Part shown: positions 36,090-44,854 of the stretch, in pieces
Numbering within the stretch: the first letter of the stretch is position 1
How the letters are laid out: each line of letters starts with the position of its first letter
Source: JBGVSA01 sp049840475
GTDB lineage: Bacteria > Pseudomonadota > Gammaproteobacteria > Burkholderiales > Rhodocyclaceae
DNA: 64,000 bases
Reading direction: 5' to 3'
Assembly (NCBI GenBank): GCA_049840475.1
Contig: JASGKX010000001.1
Location: 1,612,001-1,676,000 of the forward strand
Translations under genes and position numbers: made by a program
The notes under the pieces: model-generated
Told to the model about the DNA's origin: nothing
Database searches by the model: none
What the model saw: only the letters and a program-made list of their open reading frames with translations

Positions 36090-37262
36090 ATGTCCGAAAC
36101 CTTCTTCTCTCCCTGTCCCCGCGGTCTCGAAGACCTGCTCGTCGAAGAGCTTTCCGCGTTGGGCGCCAGTGATATCGCCAAGGTGCCGGGCGGCGTGCAG
36201 TTTGGGGGGGATTGGGCGGTGGCTTACCGAGCCAACCTCGAAAGCCGCATTGCCACCCGCGTCATGTGGCGCGTCGGGCATACGCGTTATCGCAGCGAAG
36301 AAGAAATCTACAAACTGGCCTATGCCACGACGTGGGCGAAGTGGTTTACGCCACAGGACACGATCCGCATCTACGTCACCGCCATCCGCTCGCCGCTCAA
36401 GAGCCTGAATTTCGTCACGCTGCGTATCAAGGACGGTGTGTGCGATCACTTCCGCACCGTTGCTGGCGCGCGTCCGAGTGTCGACACCGACGCGCCGGAC
36501 ATGCGCATCCATGCTTTCATCACCGCCGAGACGTGCACGCTGTATCTCGATACGTCTGGCGAGCCGCTGTACAAGCGTGGCTTCAAGCGCGCCAAGGTCG
36601 AGGCCCCACTCAAAGAAAACCTTGCCGCAGGCATTCTCAAACTATCGGGCTGGACACCGGCCGAGCCACTGCTTGATCCCATGTGTGGCAGTGGGACGTT
36701 CCTGATCGAGGCCGCGCAGATGGCGCTGGATGTTGCGCCGGGGCTGGGGCGCAGTTTCGCGTTCGAGAAATTCCGCCATTGCGAGCAGGCCGCGTGGCGC
36801 CGCATGCGCACCATGGCCGAGCAGCGTCGTGCGCCCAAGCGCAAGCTCGACATCTATGGTGCCGACATCGACCGGCGGCAGATCGACGCCACCGGCCACA
36901 ATCTGGCGGCGGCCGGTCTGGCCGACCTGGTGCAATTGCGAGTAGGCGATGTGCTGGTGCTGGAGGCGCCCGCGCCGGCTGGTGCGCTTGTCAGCAATCC
37001 GCCGTATGGCGTGCGTCTGGGCGAAGAAAGCGAGCTGGTTGAGTGGTATCCCAAGCTGGGCGATGCGCTTAAACGTCACTTTGCCGGCTGGCACTGCCAT
37101 TTCCTGACGGCAGATAGTGCGTTCCCCAAACACGTTGGGCTGAAAGCCAGCCGCCGCACGCCGCTCATGAACGGCGAACTTGAATGCCGCTTGTTGGAGT
37201 ATCGGATCGTCGCAGGCTACAACCGACGCGAAAAGGCCATGCCAGAAGGCGGGCAGGATTGA
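36090..37262 (+). CDS. THUMP-domain class I SAM-dependent RNA methyltransferase
   Basis: 390 residues. An N-terminal THUMP/RNA-binding part (about 1-160) opens with FFSPCPRGLEDLLVEEL, and the C-terminal methyltransferase domain has the SAM loop DPMCGSGTFLIEAA and the catalytic NPPYG. This is the COG0116 family, related to the N-terminal half of RlmL, which methylates G2445 of 23S rRNA in E. coli. The exact target here is not certain because the C-terminal RlmK half is absent. A terminator follows 30 bp after the stop. Confidence 0.92.
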   Translation: MSETFFSPCPRGLEDLLVEELSALGASDIAKVPGGVQFGGDWAVAYRANLESRIATRVMWRVGHTRYRSEEEIYKLAYATTWAKWFTPQDTIRIYVTAIRSPLKSLNFVTLRIKDGVCDHFRTVAGARPSVDTDAPDMRIHAFITAETCTLYLDTSGEPLYKRGFKRAKVEAPLKENLAAGILKLSGWTPAEPLLDPMCGSGTFLIEAAQMALDVAPGLGRSFAFEKFRHCEQAAWRRMRTMAEQRRAPKRKLDIYGADIDRRQIDATGHNLAAAGLADLVQLRVGDVLVLEAPAPAGALVSNPPYGVRLGEESELVEWYPKLGDALKRHFAGWHCHFLTADSAFPKHVGLKASRRTPLMNGELECRLLEYRIVAGYNRREKAMPEGGQD

Positions 37263-37292
37263 TCCTGTCGCTGCGGCAGGGCCAAAAGACAG

Positions 37293-37317
37293 AAGGGCGC
37301 TTTGAGCGCCCTTTTTC
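37293..37317. terminator. Bidirectional rho-independent terminator
   Basis: An 8-bp stem (GGGCGC/GCGCCC extended by two A-T pairs) with a TTTGA loop is followed by five T residues (37312-37316). It lies between the plus-strand methyltransferase gene and the minus-strand small Cys-rich gene and can serve the former best. Confidence 0.85.
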
Positions 37318-37342
37318 TTGCCAAACGGGATGTGCGAGGGGG

Positions 37343-37552
37343 TTAGCGCAGAACGCCCCAGGCCATCCAGTTTTCGCACGGGGTGTTGGCACGCATGCCA
37401 GAGCCCAGGTGCTCCGATTGCGGACGCAGGCAGCGCCCGACGGAGCCAGTCGATTCAATGATTGCGTATTGGCGGGTGAAATCCGGGCGGCGCTGGCCGT
37501 GCCAATAATTGCATGTGCCGCAGCAGTGTTCAGCCTTGGTGTATTGAGGCAT
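37343..37552 (-). CDS. Small cysteine-rich protein of unknown function
   Basis: 69 residues starting MPQYTKAEHCCGTCNYWHGQ. Six cysteines occur as CC-x2-C near the N-terminus, one in VGRCLRP, and one in NTPCENWMAWG near the C-terminus, a spacing that suggests a metal-binding knuckle. A strong GGAGGG lies 6 bases before the ATG at 37552, which fixes the start and supports expression. No signal peptide or membrane segment is seen. I do not recognise the family beyond the C-x2-C/CxxW pattern found in small proteins of unknown role. Confidence 0.7.
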   Translation of the reverse strand: MPQYTKAEHCCGTCNYWHGQRRPDFTRQYAIIESTGSVGRCLRPQSEHLGSGMRANTPCENWMAWGVLR

Positions 37553-37709
37553 GGTATTCCCTCCAGAAGACTGCTCACTATGGACGAGGCCAAGTGAGTA
37601 CTTTCTGCGGCAAGTCAGTTTCCCACACACTGTTTGTGAATTCTCTCCGCGCGCTACCATTGCGTCCGACAAATAAGAACGGCCTATCCAGGCCAAACGG
37701 GGGAGTGTC

Positions 37710-38366
37710 ATGAAAGCGTGGAAGACTTACACGGCTGCCTTTATGGGCATGGTCGTCGTCGGGGCCGTGCATGCGGAATCGGGGTTTGAATCGGGCGCGG
37801 CGGTTGTCGTGTCCGCGCCAGAGGCGCAAGTCGCTACGACGGCTCCACAGCGTTATCGGTGTATTCGGGAGCGACGGAATCTCTTCGGGAAGACTGCCCA
37901 AAGCGAATATGTGACTGTCAGCCTCGTCGATTTGGGTGAGTTCTGGCTGTGGCGAAGCGACAAGCCGTGCGGGACGATCACGCTTGATGTCGCGCCGTTC
38001 AAGCACGACACAGCAACGTCCATGCTCTTCCCGAAGCGGATCACGAACGGGGCTGGCTGGCGCAACATGCTGGTAGCGCAGTATGCGGGTGAAGGCCCCT
38101 ATGTTTCGGAGACGATCAATGCACGCTACCACGTTGTGCCCAAACGTCTCGGTAGCGTCATGGAGCTGCGTATTGACGTGAAATACGACCTCCATCGTGC
38201 CGGCAACGGCGCCAACACCATCGTGGGCGAGCGGATCACCGTCGTGTATGGCGTCGATGGCCGATTGGTCAGCCTGAATACGGACGCGAGCCGCACTGAT
38301 AACCAGGACGCCAAGTACTCGTTGCTCGATTGCCGCGATCCGGCATCTCAGTGCGACGCACCTTGA
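37710..38366 (+). CDS. Exported protein of unknown function
   Basis: 218 residues with a signal peptide (KAWKTYTAAFMGMVVVGAVHA, cleavage near residue 22). The mature part has a pair of cysteines near YRCIRERRN and DKPCGTITLD and another pair near the C-terminus, CRDPASQCD, which may form disulphides in the periplasm. It is beta-rich in appearance with no recognised motif. GGGGGAG precedes the ATG. It is divergent from the small Cys-rich gene, with 157 bp between the starts, and convergent with pilU. I do not recognise the family. Confidence 0.7.
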   Translation: MKAWKTYTAAFMGMVVVGAVHAESGFESGAAVVVSAPEAQVATTAPQRYRCIRERRNLFGKTAQSEYVTVSLVDLGEFWLWRSDKPCGTITLDVAPFKHDTATSMLFPKRITNGAGWRNMLVAQYAGEGPYVSETINARYHVVPKRLGSVMELRIDVKYDLHRAGNGANTIVGERITVVYGVDGRLVSLNTDASRTDNQDAKYSLLDCRDPASQCDAP

Positions 38367-38382
38367 TGCCCTGACGGAACTG

Positions 38383-38403
38383 GGCGCCGCCCAAGGCGGC
38401 GCC
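38383..38403. terminator. Hairpin between the exported-protein gene and pilU
   Basis: A 9-bp perfect GC stem (38383-38391 with 38395-38403) and 3-base loop lie between convergent genes. There is no T-run, but the stem is strong enough to act on both transcripts. Confidence 0.55.
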
Positions 38404-38412
38404 TGAACAGCT

Positions 38413-39546
38413 TCAGATGATGTCGAGGTTCTGCACGCCAGCCAGCAAGTCCTTCGCCGCCAGTTTGCTGTTGAGCTTGATCTGCAGGCGCAGGTCGTTG
38501 ACCGAATCCGCGTTGCGCAGCGCGTCTTCAAACGTGATGAGACCGGCTTCGTAGAGGTCGAACAACGCCTGGTCGAAGGTCTGCATACCCAGTTCGCGCG
38601 AACGGCGCATCACTTCCTTGATCTCGTGGACTTCGCCCTTGAAGATCAGGTCCGAGATCAGCGGCGAGTTCAGCATCACCTCGATGGCCGGCACGCGGCC
38701 CTTGCGATCACGCATCGGCAGCAGGCGCTGCGAAACCAGCGCGCGCAGGTTCAACGACAGGTCCATCAGCAATTGCGGGCGACGGTCCTCGGGGAAGAAG
38801 TTGATGATCCGGTCGATCGCCTGGTTGGAGCTGTTGGCGTGCAGGGTCGCCAGACACAAGTGGCCGGTTTCGGCGAACGCCACGGCGTAGTCCATGGTCT
38901 CGCGGTCGCGGATTTCACCCATCAGGATCACGTCCGGCGCCTGCCGCAGCGTGTTCTTCAGGCCGGCTTCCCACGAGTCGGTGTCCAGTCCCACTTCGCG
39001 CTGCGTAATGACACAGTTCTTGTGTTGGTGGACGAACTCGATCGGGTCCTCCAGCGTGATGATGTGGCCCTGGCTGTTCTCATTGCGGTAGTTGACCATC
39101 GCCGCCAGTGAGGTCGTCTTGCCGGTGCCGGTGCCGCCGACGAAGATCACCAGACCACGCTTGGTCATGGCGATTTCTTTCAGCACGGCGGGCAGGCCGA
39201 GTTCGTCGAGCGTCGGGATCTTCTGCGCGATGGTCCGCGCGACCAATCCAATGCGCCCCTGCTGCACGAAGGCATTTACGCGGAAGCGCCCGATGCCGGA
39301 CGGCGAAATGGCGAAGTTACATTCCTTGGTGGCTTCGAATTCCGCCGCCTGCCGGTCGTTCATGATGGCGCGCGCCAGTTCTGCCGTGTGCTGTGGGCTC
39401 AGCAACTGGTTCGACTGCGGCACGATCTTGCCGTCGATCTTGATCGCCGGCGGAAAGCCAGTGGTGATGAACAAGTCCGACCCCTTCTTGCTCGTCATGA
39501 GCTTGAGCAGGTCGTTCATGAATTTGATTGCCTGGTCGCGTTCCAT
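38413..39546 (-). CDS. pilU: Type IV pilus retraction ATPase PilU
   Basis: PilT-like hexameric ATPase assisting pilus retraction at the inner membrane. It has 377 residues, with Walker A GGTGTGKTT, the acidic/Walker B region DVILMGEIRDRETMD, and the His box HLCLATLHANSSNQAIDRIINFFP typical of PilU. The C-terminal tail (about 345-377) is longer than in PilT. It lies 47 bp downstream of pilT and is surely co-transcribed with it. No other pilus genes are present in the window. Confidence 0.94.
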   Translation of the reverse strand: MERDQAIKFMNDLLKLMTSKKGSDLFITTGFPPAIKIDGKIVPQSNQLLSPQHTAELARAIMNDRQAAEFEATKECNFAISPSGIGRFRVNAFVQQGRIGLVARTIAQKIPTLDELGLPAVLKEIAMTKRGLVIFVGGTGTGKTTSLAAMVNYRNENSQGHIITLEDPIEFVHQHKNCVITQREVGLDTDSWEAGLKNTLRQAPDVILMGEIRDRETMDYAVAFAETGHLCLATLHANSSNQAIDRIINFFPEDRRPQLLMDLSLNLRALVSQRLLPMRDRKGRVPAIEVMLNSPLISDLIFKGEVHEIKEVMRRSRELGMQTFDQALFDLYEAGLITFEDALRNADSVNDLRLQIKLNSKLAAKDLLAGVQNLDII

Positions 39547-39593
39547 CGCAGCGAATCCTCAGTTGGGTGTGGGGCACGTCGTGGCCCCATTCA

Positions 39594-40640
39594 TCAGTTG
39601 CCGGGGAACAAGTCCTTGTTCATGGCGCGCGGGCGGGCTTCGGCCGCCGAAATGACATTGCGCCGGACCAGGTCCTGCAGACACTGGTCGAGCGTCTGCA
39701 TGCCGTACTGCTGACCAGTCTGGATCGCCGAGTACATCTGTGCCACCTTGTTCTCGCGGATCAGGTTACGGATGGCGGGCGTGCCGACCATGATCTCGTG
39801 CGCGGCCACGCGGCCCTGGCCGTCCTTGGTCTTGAGCAAGGTCTGCGAGATCACTGCGCGCAGCGATTCAGACACCATCGCGCGCACCATTTCCTTTTCT
39901 TCAGCGGGGAACACGTTGACGATACGATCGATGGTCTTGGCCGCGGACGACGTATGCAGCGTGCCAAATACCAAGTGGCCCGTTTCGGCTGCGGTCAGCG
40001 CAAGGCGGATCGTTTCGAGGTCGCGCAATTCGCCCACCAGAATGATGTCCGGGTCTTCACGCAGCGCGCTTCTCAGCGCGTTGGAAAAGCTCAGCGTGTC
40101 GCGCGCTACCTCGCGCTGGTTGATCAGGCTGCGCTTGGATTCATGCACGAACTCGATCGGGTCCTCGATGGTGAGGATGTGGCCGTATTCGTTTTCGTTG
40201 AGGTAGTCGATCATCGCCGCCAGCGTGGTTGACTTGCCCGAACCGGTCGGCCCGGTGACCAGCACCACGCCGCGTGGCTGGTTGGAGATATCCTTGAAGA
40301 TGCGTGGAGCATTCAGATCGTCGAGCGACAGCACCTTCGACGGAATGGTACGGAACACCGCACCTGCGCCACGGTTCTGCTGGAACGCGTTGACCCGGAA
40401 GCGCGCCAGGTTGGGCACTGCGAACGAGAAGTCGCATTCGAGGAATTCCTCGTATTGCTTGCGCTGCGAGTCGTTCATGATGTCGTACACCATGGCGTGG
40501 ACCTCTTTATGGTCCAGCGGCGGCAGGTTGATGCGGCGCACGTCCCCGTTCACACGGATCATCGGTGGCAAGCCGGCCGAAAGGTGCAGGTCGGAAGCCT
40601 TGTTCTTGACGGAAAACGCCAGCAGTTCAGTAATGTCCAT
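39594..40640 (-). CDS. pilT: Type IV pilus retraction ATPase PilT
   Basis: Powers pilus disassembly for twitching motility and DNA uptake. The 348 residues include Walker A GPTGSGKST, Walker B DIILVGELRDLETI, HIS box HLVFGTLHTSSAAKTIDR and the AIRNLIRE motif near the C-terminus needed for retraction. The frame is open far upstream, but the conserved start MDITELLAFSVKNKASDLHLS is at 40640. It is divergent from yggS with 104 bp between, the usual betaproteobacterial arrangement. Confidence 0.96.
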   Translation of the reverse strand: MDITELLAFSVKNKASDLHLSAGLPPMIRVNGDVRRINLPPLDHKEVHAMVYDIMNDSQRKQYEEFLECDFSFAVPNLARFRVNAFQQNRGAGAVFRTIPSKVLSLDDLNAPRIFKDISNQPRGVVLVTGPTGSGKSTTLAAMIDYLNENEYGHILTIEDPIEFVHESKRSLINQREVARDTLSFSNALRSALREDPDIILVGELRDLETIRLALTAAETGHLVFGTLHTSSAAKTIDRIVNVFPAEEKEMVRAMVSESLRAVISQTLLKTKDGQGRVAAHEIMVGTPAIRNLIRENKVAQMYSAIQTGQQYGMQTLDQCLQDLVRRNVISAAEARPRAMNKDLFPGN

Positions 40641-40744
40641 GGGGCGGGTCTGGTTCGTTGTCGATGCAGCGGCGGGCGCGGGCAGCCTTGAGCGGACTGC
40701 TATACTCCCCGACGCTTCTGGATGGAAACGATGGAATCGATTAT

Positions 40745-41437
40745 ATGCCCGGCATTGAGGCCAGCCTGAGGGCTGTTCGTGCCCGGATGGGTGCCGCTGA
40801 GCGGGAAAATGGACGAGTGGCGGGTAGCGCGGGATTGCTGGCGGTCTCCAAGACCGTGCCGTCCGCCGTGCTGCGCGAAGCATGGGACGCGGGTCAGCGT
40901 GCCTTTGGTGAGAGCTACGTACAGGAGGCGCTGGAGAAAATCCCGGCGCTGACCGACCTGCCCATCGAATGGCATTTCATCGGCCCGCTCCAGAGCAACA
41001 AGACGCGCCCCGTGGCGGCTAATTTCGCCTGGGTACATTCGGTTGATCGCGCGAAGATCGCTCAGCGACTGTCCGAGCAGCGAGACATACACCTGCCGCC
41101 ACTCAACGTGTGTGTGCAGGTGAACGTCAGTGGCGAAGCAAGCAAGAGCGGTGTCGCGCCGGGCGAGGTGCGTGCATTGGTGGGGGCCATCGTCGGTCTG
41201 CCGCGACTGCGGTTGCGAGGCTTGATGTGCATTCCTGAGCCGAGCAACGATGCGGACATCATTCACGCCCGTTTCGCACTCTTGCGAAGCCTGCGCGATG
41301 AGCTGAATGTCGCGCTCGGACTCGATATGGATACGCTGTCGATGGGCATGTCGGACGACATGGAAATGGCCATTGCCGAAGGCGCCACGCTGGTCCGCGT
41401 GGGCAGCGCGATATTCGGCGAGCGACCATCTGCGTGA
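40745..41437 (+). CDS. yggS: Pyridoxal phosphate homeostasis protein YggS
   Basis: PLP-binding protein of the alanine-racemase N-terminal fold; it buffers vitamin B6 and affects amino-acid pools. It has 230 residues, with the PLP lysine in LLAVSKTVP, then FGESYVQEA, WHFIGPLQSNKTR and the phosphate-binding SMGMSDDMEMAIAEGATLVRVGSAIFG. A TATACT box about 35 bp upstream of the ATG could be the -10. proC follows in the same direction. Confidence 0.95.
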   Translation: MPGIEASLRAVRARMGAAERENGRVAGSAGLLAVSKTVPSAVLREAWDAGQRAFGESYVQEALEKIPALTDLPIEWHFIGPLQSNKTRPVAANFAWVHSVDRAKIAQRLSEQRDIHLPPLNVCVQVNVSGEASKSGVAPGEVRALVGAIVGLPRLRLRGLMCIPEPSNDADIIHARFALLRSLRDELNVALGLDMDTLSMGMSDDMEMAIAEGATLVRVGSAIFGERPSA

Positions 41438-41444
41438 CCGACAC

Positions 41445-41463
41445 GGGTGGCACCATGCCACCC
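41445..41463. terminator. Hairpin after yggS
   Basis: An 8-bp perfect stem (41445-41452 with 41456-41463) and 3-base loop begin 7 bp after the yggS stop. A T-run is missing directly after it; a short TTTT is found 22 bp later at 41484-41487. It may reduce read-through into proC. Confidence 0.4.
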
Positions 41464-41570
41464 ACACTTGGGTGAGGCGTGGGTTTTGCCTGGCACTGCG
41501 GCCGGCAAAACCGACTCCTTACACGACGAAAAGGCGCTGCCGGTGTGACCGTGCCGGCGCTTTCATACAC

Positions 41571-42380
41571 ATGAAAATCACTTTCCTCGGCGGCGGCAAC
41601 ATGGCTTCCGCACTGATTGGCGGCATGCTCAAGCAGGGTTTCGCGCCACAGGACATCGCCGTCGTCGAACTCTCCGAAGAAGGCCGCGCGCGTCTGGTCT
41701 CGCAATTCGGCGTGCGCACGGCAGGCTCGCTCACTGGCGAGGTCGTGGACTGCGACGTACTGGTGCTGGCCGTCAAGCCTCAGCAGATGCAGGCTGCATT
41801 GGCTCCGCTCGCGGGGCGCATGTCGCGCCAGACAGTGGTCAGCATTGCGGCCGGCACATTGCTCGCCAGCGTGTCGAAGTGGCTTGGCGGGCACACGCGC
41901 ATCGTGCGCGCCATGCCCAACACGCCTGCGTTGATCGGGCAAGGGGTAACGGGCCTGTTCGCCGACCCGAGCGTCAGCGCGGATGAACGCGCCGCGGTTG
42001 AGCGCGTCATCGGTGCGGTGGGCACCAGCGTGTGGGTGGATGCTGAATCACTCATCGATGTCGTGACCGCTGTCTCGGGCAGCGGCCCGGCGTACGTGTT
42101 CTACTTCATCGAAGCATTGCAGGCGGCAGGCGAAGCCCAGGGCCTGCCTGCGGACACGGCACGCACGCTGGCATTGCAGACATTCACTGGATCGTCGGCG
42201 CTGGCAGCGGGCAGCGCCGAGCCGTGCAGCGTGCTGCGCGAACGCGTCACATCCAAGGGTGGCACGACCGAAGCAGCGCTGCGCAGCATGGGGCAGGATG
42301 GCCTGCCCGCGCTGATCGCTCGCGCCGTGGCGGCGGCCACTGAACGTGGCCGGGAACTCGGCCGCCAAAGTCAGGACTGA
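41571..42380 (+). CDS. proC: Pyrroline-5-carboxylate reductase
   Basis: Last step of proline synthesis: NAD(P)H reduction of pyrroline-5-carboxylate. The 269 residues include the Rossmann start ITFLGGGNMASALIGGML, then AMPNTPALIGQGVTGLF, AVSGSGPAYVFYFIEAL and the C-terminal signature TSKGGTTEAALRSM. The frame is open upstream, but ATG 41571 gives the standard N-terminus. It is followed by yggT, a conserved neighbour. Confidence 0.96.
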   Translation: MKITFLGGGNMASALIGGMLKQGFAPQDIAVVELSEEGRARLVSQFGVRTAGSLTGEVVDCDVLVLAVKPQQMQAALAPLAGRMSRQTVVSIAAGTLLASVSKWLGGHTRIVRAMPNTPALIGQGVTGLFADPSVSADERAAVERVIGAVGTSVWVDAESLIDVVTAVSGSGPAYVFYFIEALQAAGEAQGLPADTARTLALQTFTGSSALAAGSAEPCSVLRERVTSKGGTTEAALRSMGQDGLPALIARAVAAATERGRELGRQSQD

Positions 42381-42444
42381 GTCCAGGAGCCGTCAGCGCT
42401 GATCGCGCGGCGGCATCAACGATCAACGACTTTCCGGGGACAGC

Positions 42445-43020
42445 ATGCTGGGTGGCCTACTCTCGATGATTCTTGTAACGGTCGGCGGCTTCATCACGAT
42501 GATGTTGCTGATCCGCACCGCCATGCGCTGGATGCGCGTGTCCTTCGTCAATCAGCTTGGACAGTTCGTGCTCGCCACGACCAACTGGATCGTACTGCCC
42601 GCGCAGCGTCTCTTTCCCAGTGTGGGGCGTCTTGATCTCTCTGCGCTGATCCCGGCCTGGGGTATCCAGGTGCTGCTGACTGTGCTGACCGTCGTGCTGG
42701 TGGGCGCGTCGTTCGGCAATCCGGTGACGGCGTTGGGCGGCGTGCTCGCCGTGGGCGCTCTGGATGTCGTCAAGAGCGCGCTGTATCTGTTGATGTTCGC
42801 CGTCATCGTGGCGGCGGTGCTGTCGTGGGTGAATCCGCATTCGCCGCTGGCACCTGCGCTCAACGTACTCACGCGGCCGTTCCTCGCGCCTTTCCGTCGC
42901 ATCATCCCTCCCATCGCGGGCGTCGATCTTTCGCCGCTGGTCCTGCTGCTGTTGGTGCAGGTCGCGCTCTACGTGCTGCAACACGTGCGTGGCGCGTTCT
43001 TCATACTCATCATTTCGTGA
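42445..43020 (+). CDS. yggT: YggT-family integral membrane protein
   Basis: 191-residue inner-membrane protein with two YggT units (about 5-85 and 105-190), each with hydrophobic helices and the NWIVLPAQRLFP / LTRPFLAPFRRIIPP motif. The family is linked to osmotic tolerance in E. coli, but its molecular role is unknown. It overlaps yggU by 4 bases and is the usual proC neighbour. Confidence 0.92.
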   Translation: MLGGLLSMILVTVGGFITMMLLIRTAMRWMRVSFVNQLGQFVLATTNWIVLPAQRLFPSVGRLDLSALIPAWGIQVLLTVLTVVLVGASFGNPVTALGGVLAVGALDVVKSALYLLMFAVIVAAVLSWVNPHSPLAPALNVLTRPFLAPFRRIIPPIAGVDLSPLVLLLLVQVALYVLQHVRGAFFILIIS

Positions 43021-43310
43021 GTTGGCTTCGCCGCAATGACGGCGGTATCTCGCTGACGCTGCACGTGCAGCCGGGTGCGAAGCGCACCGAGTTCGCCGGT
43101 CTGCACGGCGACGCGTTGAAAATCCGGCTCGCGGCACCGCCTGTCGAAGGCAAGGCCAACGCCGCGCTGCTGGCGTTCCTCGCCAAGTACTTTGGCGCTG
43201 CACGGGCGAATGTCGAACTGATCAGCGGCGACACGTCGCGCCACAAGATCGTGCGCGTACAGGGTGTGGATGCCGCTGCCATCGCCGCGCTCGAAGCCAG
43301 CGTCGGCTGA
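43017..43310 (+). CDS. yggU: DUF167/YggU family protein
   Basis: 97-residue cytoplasmic protein of the UPF0235 family. Typical segments are LTLHVQPGAKRTEFAG, ALKIRLAAPPVEGKANAALLAFLA and ELISGDTSRHKIVRV. The start is GTG at 43017, overlapping the yggT stop by 4 bases, so translation is coupled. Function is unknown. Confidence 0.9.
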   Translation: MSWLRRNDGGISLTLHVQPGAKRTEFAGLHGDALKIRLAAPPVEGKANAALLAFLAKYFGAARANVELISGDTSRHKIVRVQGVDAAAIAALEASVG

Positions 43311-43319
43311 ATTCCCCGC

Positions 43320-43748
43320 ATGGGCGCGCTTGCCGCTTACGGTAGTCTCTTCGCTGCCGCGTTCCTTGCCGCCACCATTTTCCCTGCGCAATCCGAAGCG
43401 TTGCTCGCCGGTCTGTTGCTGGCGGGGCATCAATCGGCAGCGCTGCTCGTACTGGTTGCCAGCGTGGCCAACGTAGCGGGGTCATGCGTGAACTGGTTGC
43501 TCGGCCGTTACATCGAACACTTTCGCCACCGTCGGTGGTTTCCGGTCAGTGACGCGCGGCTGGCTCAGGCGCAGCAGTGGTATCGCCGCTGGGGGCGCTG
43601 GTCGCTTTTGTTGAGTTGGGCGCCATTGATCGGTGACCCGATCACGGTTGCGGCAGGGTTGATGCGCGAGTCCTTCGGCGTTTTTCTCGCCATCGTCGCG
43701 GTCGCCAAAACAGCGCGCTACGTGGTGCTTGCGCTACTGGTTCTGTGA
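43320..43748 (+). CDS. YqaA-like DedA-related membrane protein
   Basis: 142-residue inner-membrane protein. Hydrophobic segments at about 5-25, 35-60 and 110-142 surround the conserved GSCVNWLLGRYIEHF and SWAPLIGDPITVAAGLMR. It belongs to the small DedA/SNARE-associated relatives such as YqaA. Transport of a lipid or ion is possible but unproven. It starts 9 bp after yggU. Its stop codon is one base from the stop of the convergent radical SAM gene, leaving no room for a terminator. Confidence 0.88.
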   Translation: MGALAAYGSLFAAAFLAATIFPAQSEALLAGLLLAGHQSAALLVLVASVANVAGSCVNWLLGRYIEHFRHRRWFPVSDARLAQAQQWYRRWGRWSLLLSWAPLIGDPITVAAGLMRESFGVFLAIVAVAKTARYVVLALLVL

Positions 43749-43749
43749 C

Positions 43750-44824
43750 TTACGCAGCGATTGCCAGCCGGATCGGAATGCGTCGATTGCCAAAGCGTCC
43801 TGCGTGGGCGGCAAAGTGCCCCACGAGTGGGGTGGCGCAATCCGGGCAGTGGCCCGACGCGTCAAGCCGGTAGTCGACGATGGCATAACCGTCGCGCACG
43901 ATCAGCGCTTTGCCGCATCCCGTGCAGTACGTGGTGGCACCTTCTCGGTCGCGTACGTTGCCGACGTAGAACGTGGCGCAGCCCTTCGCGACGTGCGATG
44001 TTGCGCGCACGCGTGAGCGTTGCGTGGGGCGTGGGCGGTCGATCTGTCAGTTTGAAATCCGGGTGGAATGCAGTGAAGTGCACCGGGACCTCCGGCGACA
44101 GTTCTCGCGCCACCCATTGCGACAGTGCGGTGATTTCCTCGTCGCTGTCGTTGGCTTCTGGAATCAGTAACGTGGTGATCTCCAGCCATGTATGGGTGTG
44201 GTGGTGCACGTAGCGCAGCGTGTCGAGGACCGGGCCCAGGCGCGCGCCGGTGAACTGTGTGTAGAACGCCTCGGTGAAGCCTTTCAGATCGACGTTGGTG
44301 GCATCCATGGCGGCGAAAAACTCTTCACGCGCGGCTTCGCCGATGTATCCCGCCGTGACGGCAACTGTCTTTACGCCCGCGTTGCGACATTCATGCGCGA
44401 TGTCGATGGCGTATTCCGCAAAGATCACCGGATCGTTGTAGGTGAATGCCACGCTGTCCGCACGGGCCGCGATGGCGGCGTGTGCGATGTGCTCGGGCGT
44501 GGCGCTGTCCATGAGCCGATCCATGTCGCGCGACTTTGAGATGTCCCAGTTCTGGCAGAACTTGCACGCGAGGTTACAGCCGGCAGTGCCGAACGACAGC
44601 ACGCTTGAACCGGGCAGAAAATGATTGAGCGGCTTTTTCTCGATCGGGTCGAGACAGAAGCCGGAGCTGCGTCCCCAAGTGGTCAGGACAATGGCATCAC
44701 CTTCGCGCTGGCGCACGAAACATGCAGCCCGCTGCCCTTCATGCAGTCGGCATTGACGGGGGCAGAGATCGCATTGGATGCGTCCGTCCGGTAATGCGTG
44801 CCACCAGCGGCCGGGATGATTCAT
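43750..44824 (-). pseudogene. amrS: AmmeMemoRadiSam system radical SAM enzyme, frame interrupted once
   Basis: Radical SAM enzyme of the AmmeMemoRadiSam group. The cluster motif C-x3-C-x2-C is seen in GCNLACKFCQNWDIS; an N-terminal Cys cluster IQCDLCPRQCRLHEG and a C-terminal cysteine set CTGCGKA / CPDCATPLV suggest extra metal sites. The first frame is intact to REGLRHV and then drifts to a stop at 43862. The C-terminus (YVGNVRDREGATTYCTGCG to stop 43750) is one base out of frame. Deleting one A at 43970/43971 (plus strand) restores R-H-V-Y-V-G-N-V, so the lesion is a one-base insertion. The modified substrate is unknown. It is the third gene after the MEMO and AMMECR1 genes. Confidence 0.9.
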
Positions 44825-44854
44825 GGCGTGCCTCGTGTTGCTTTGCCAGCCCGA

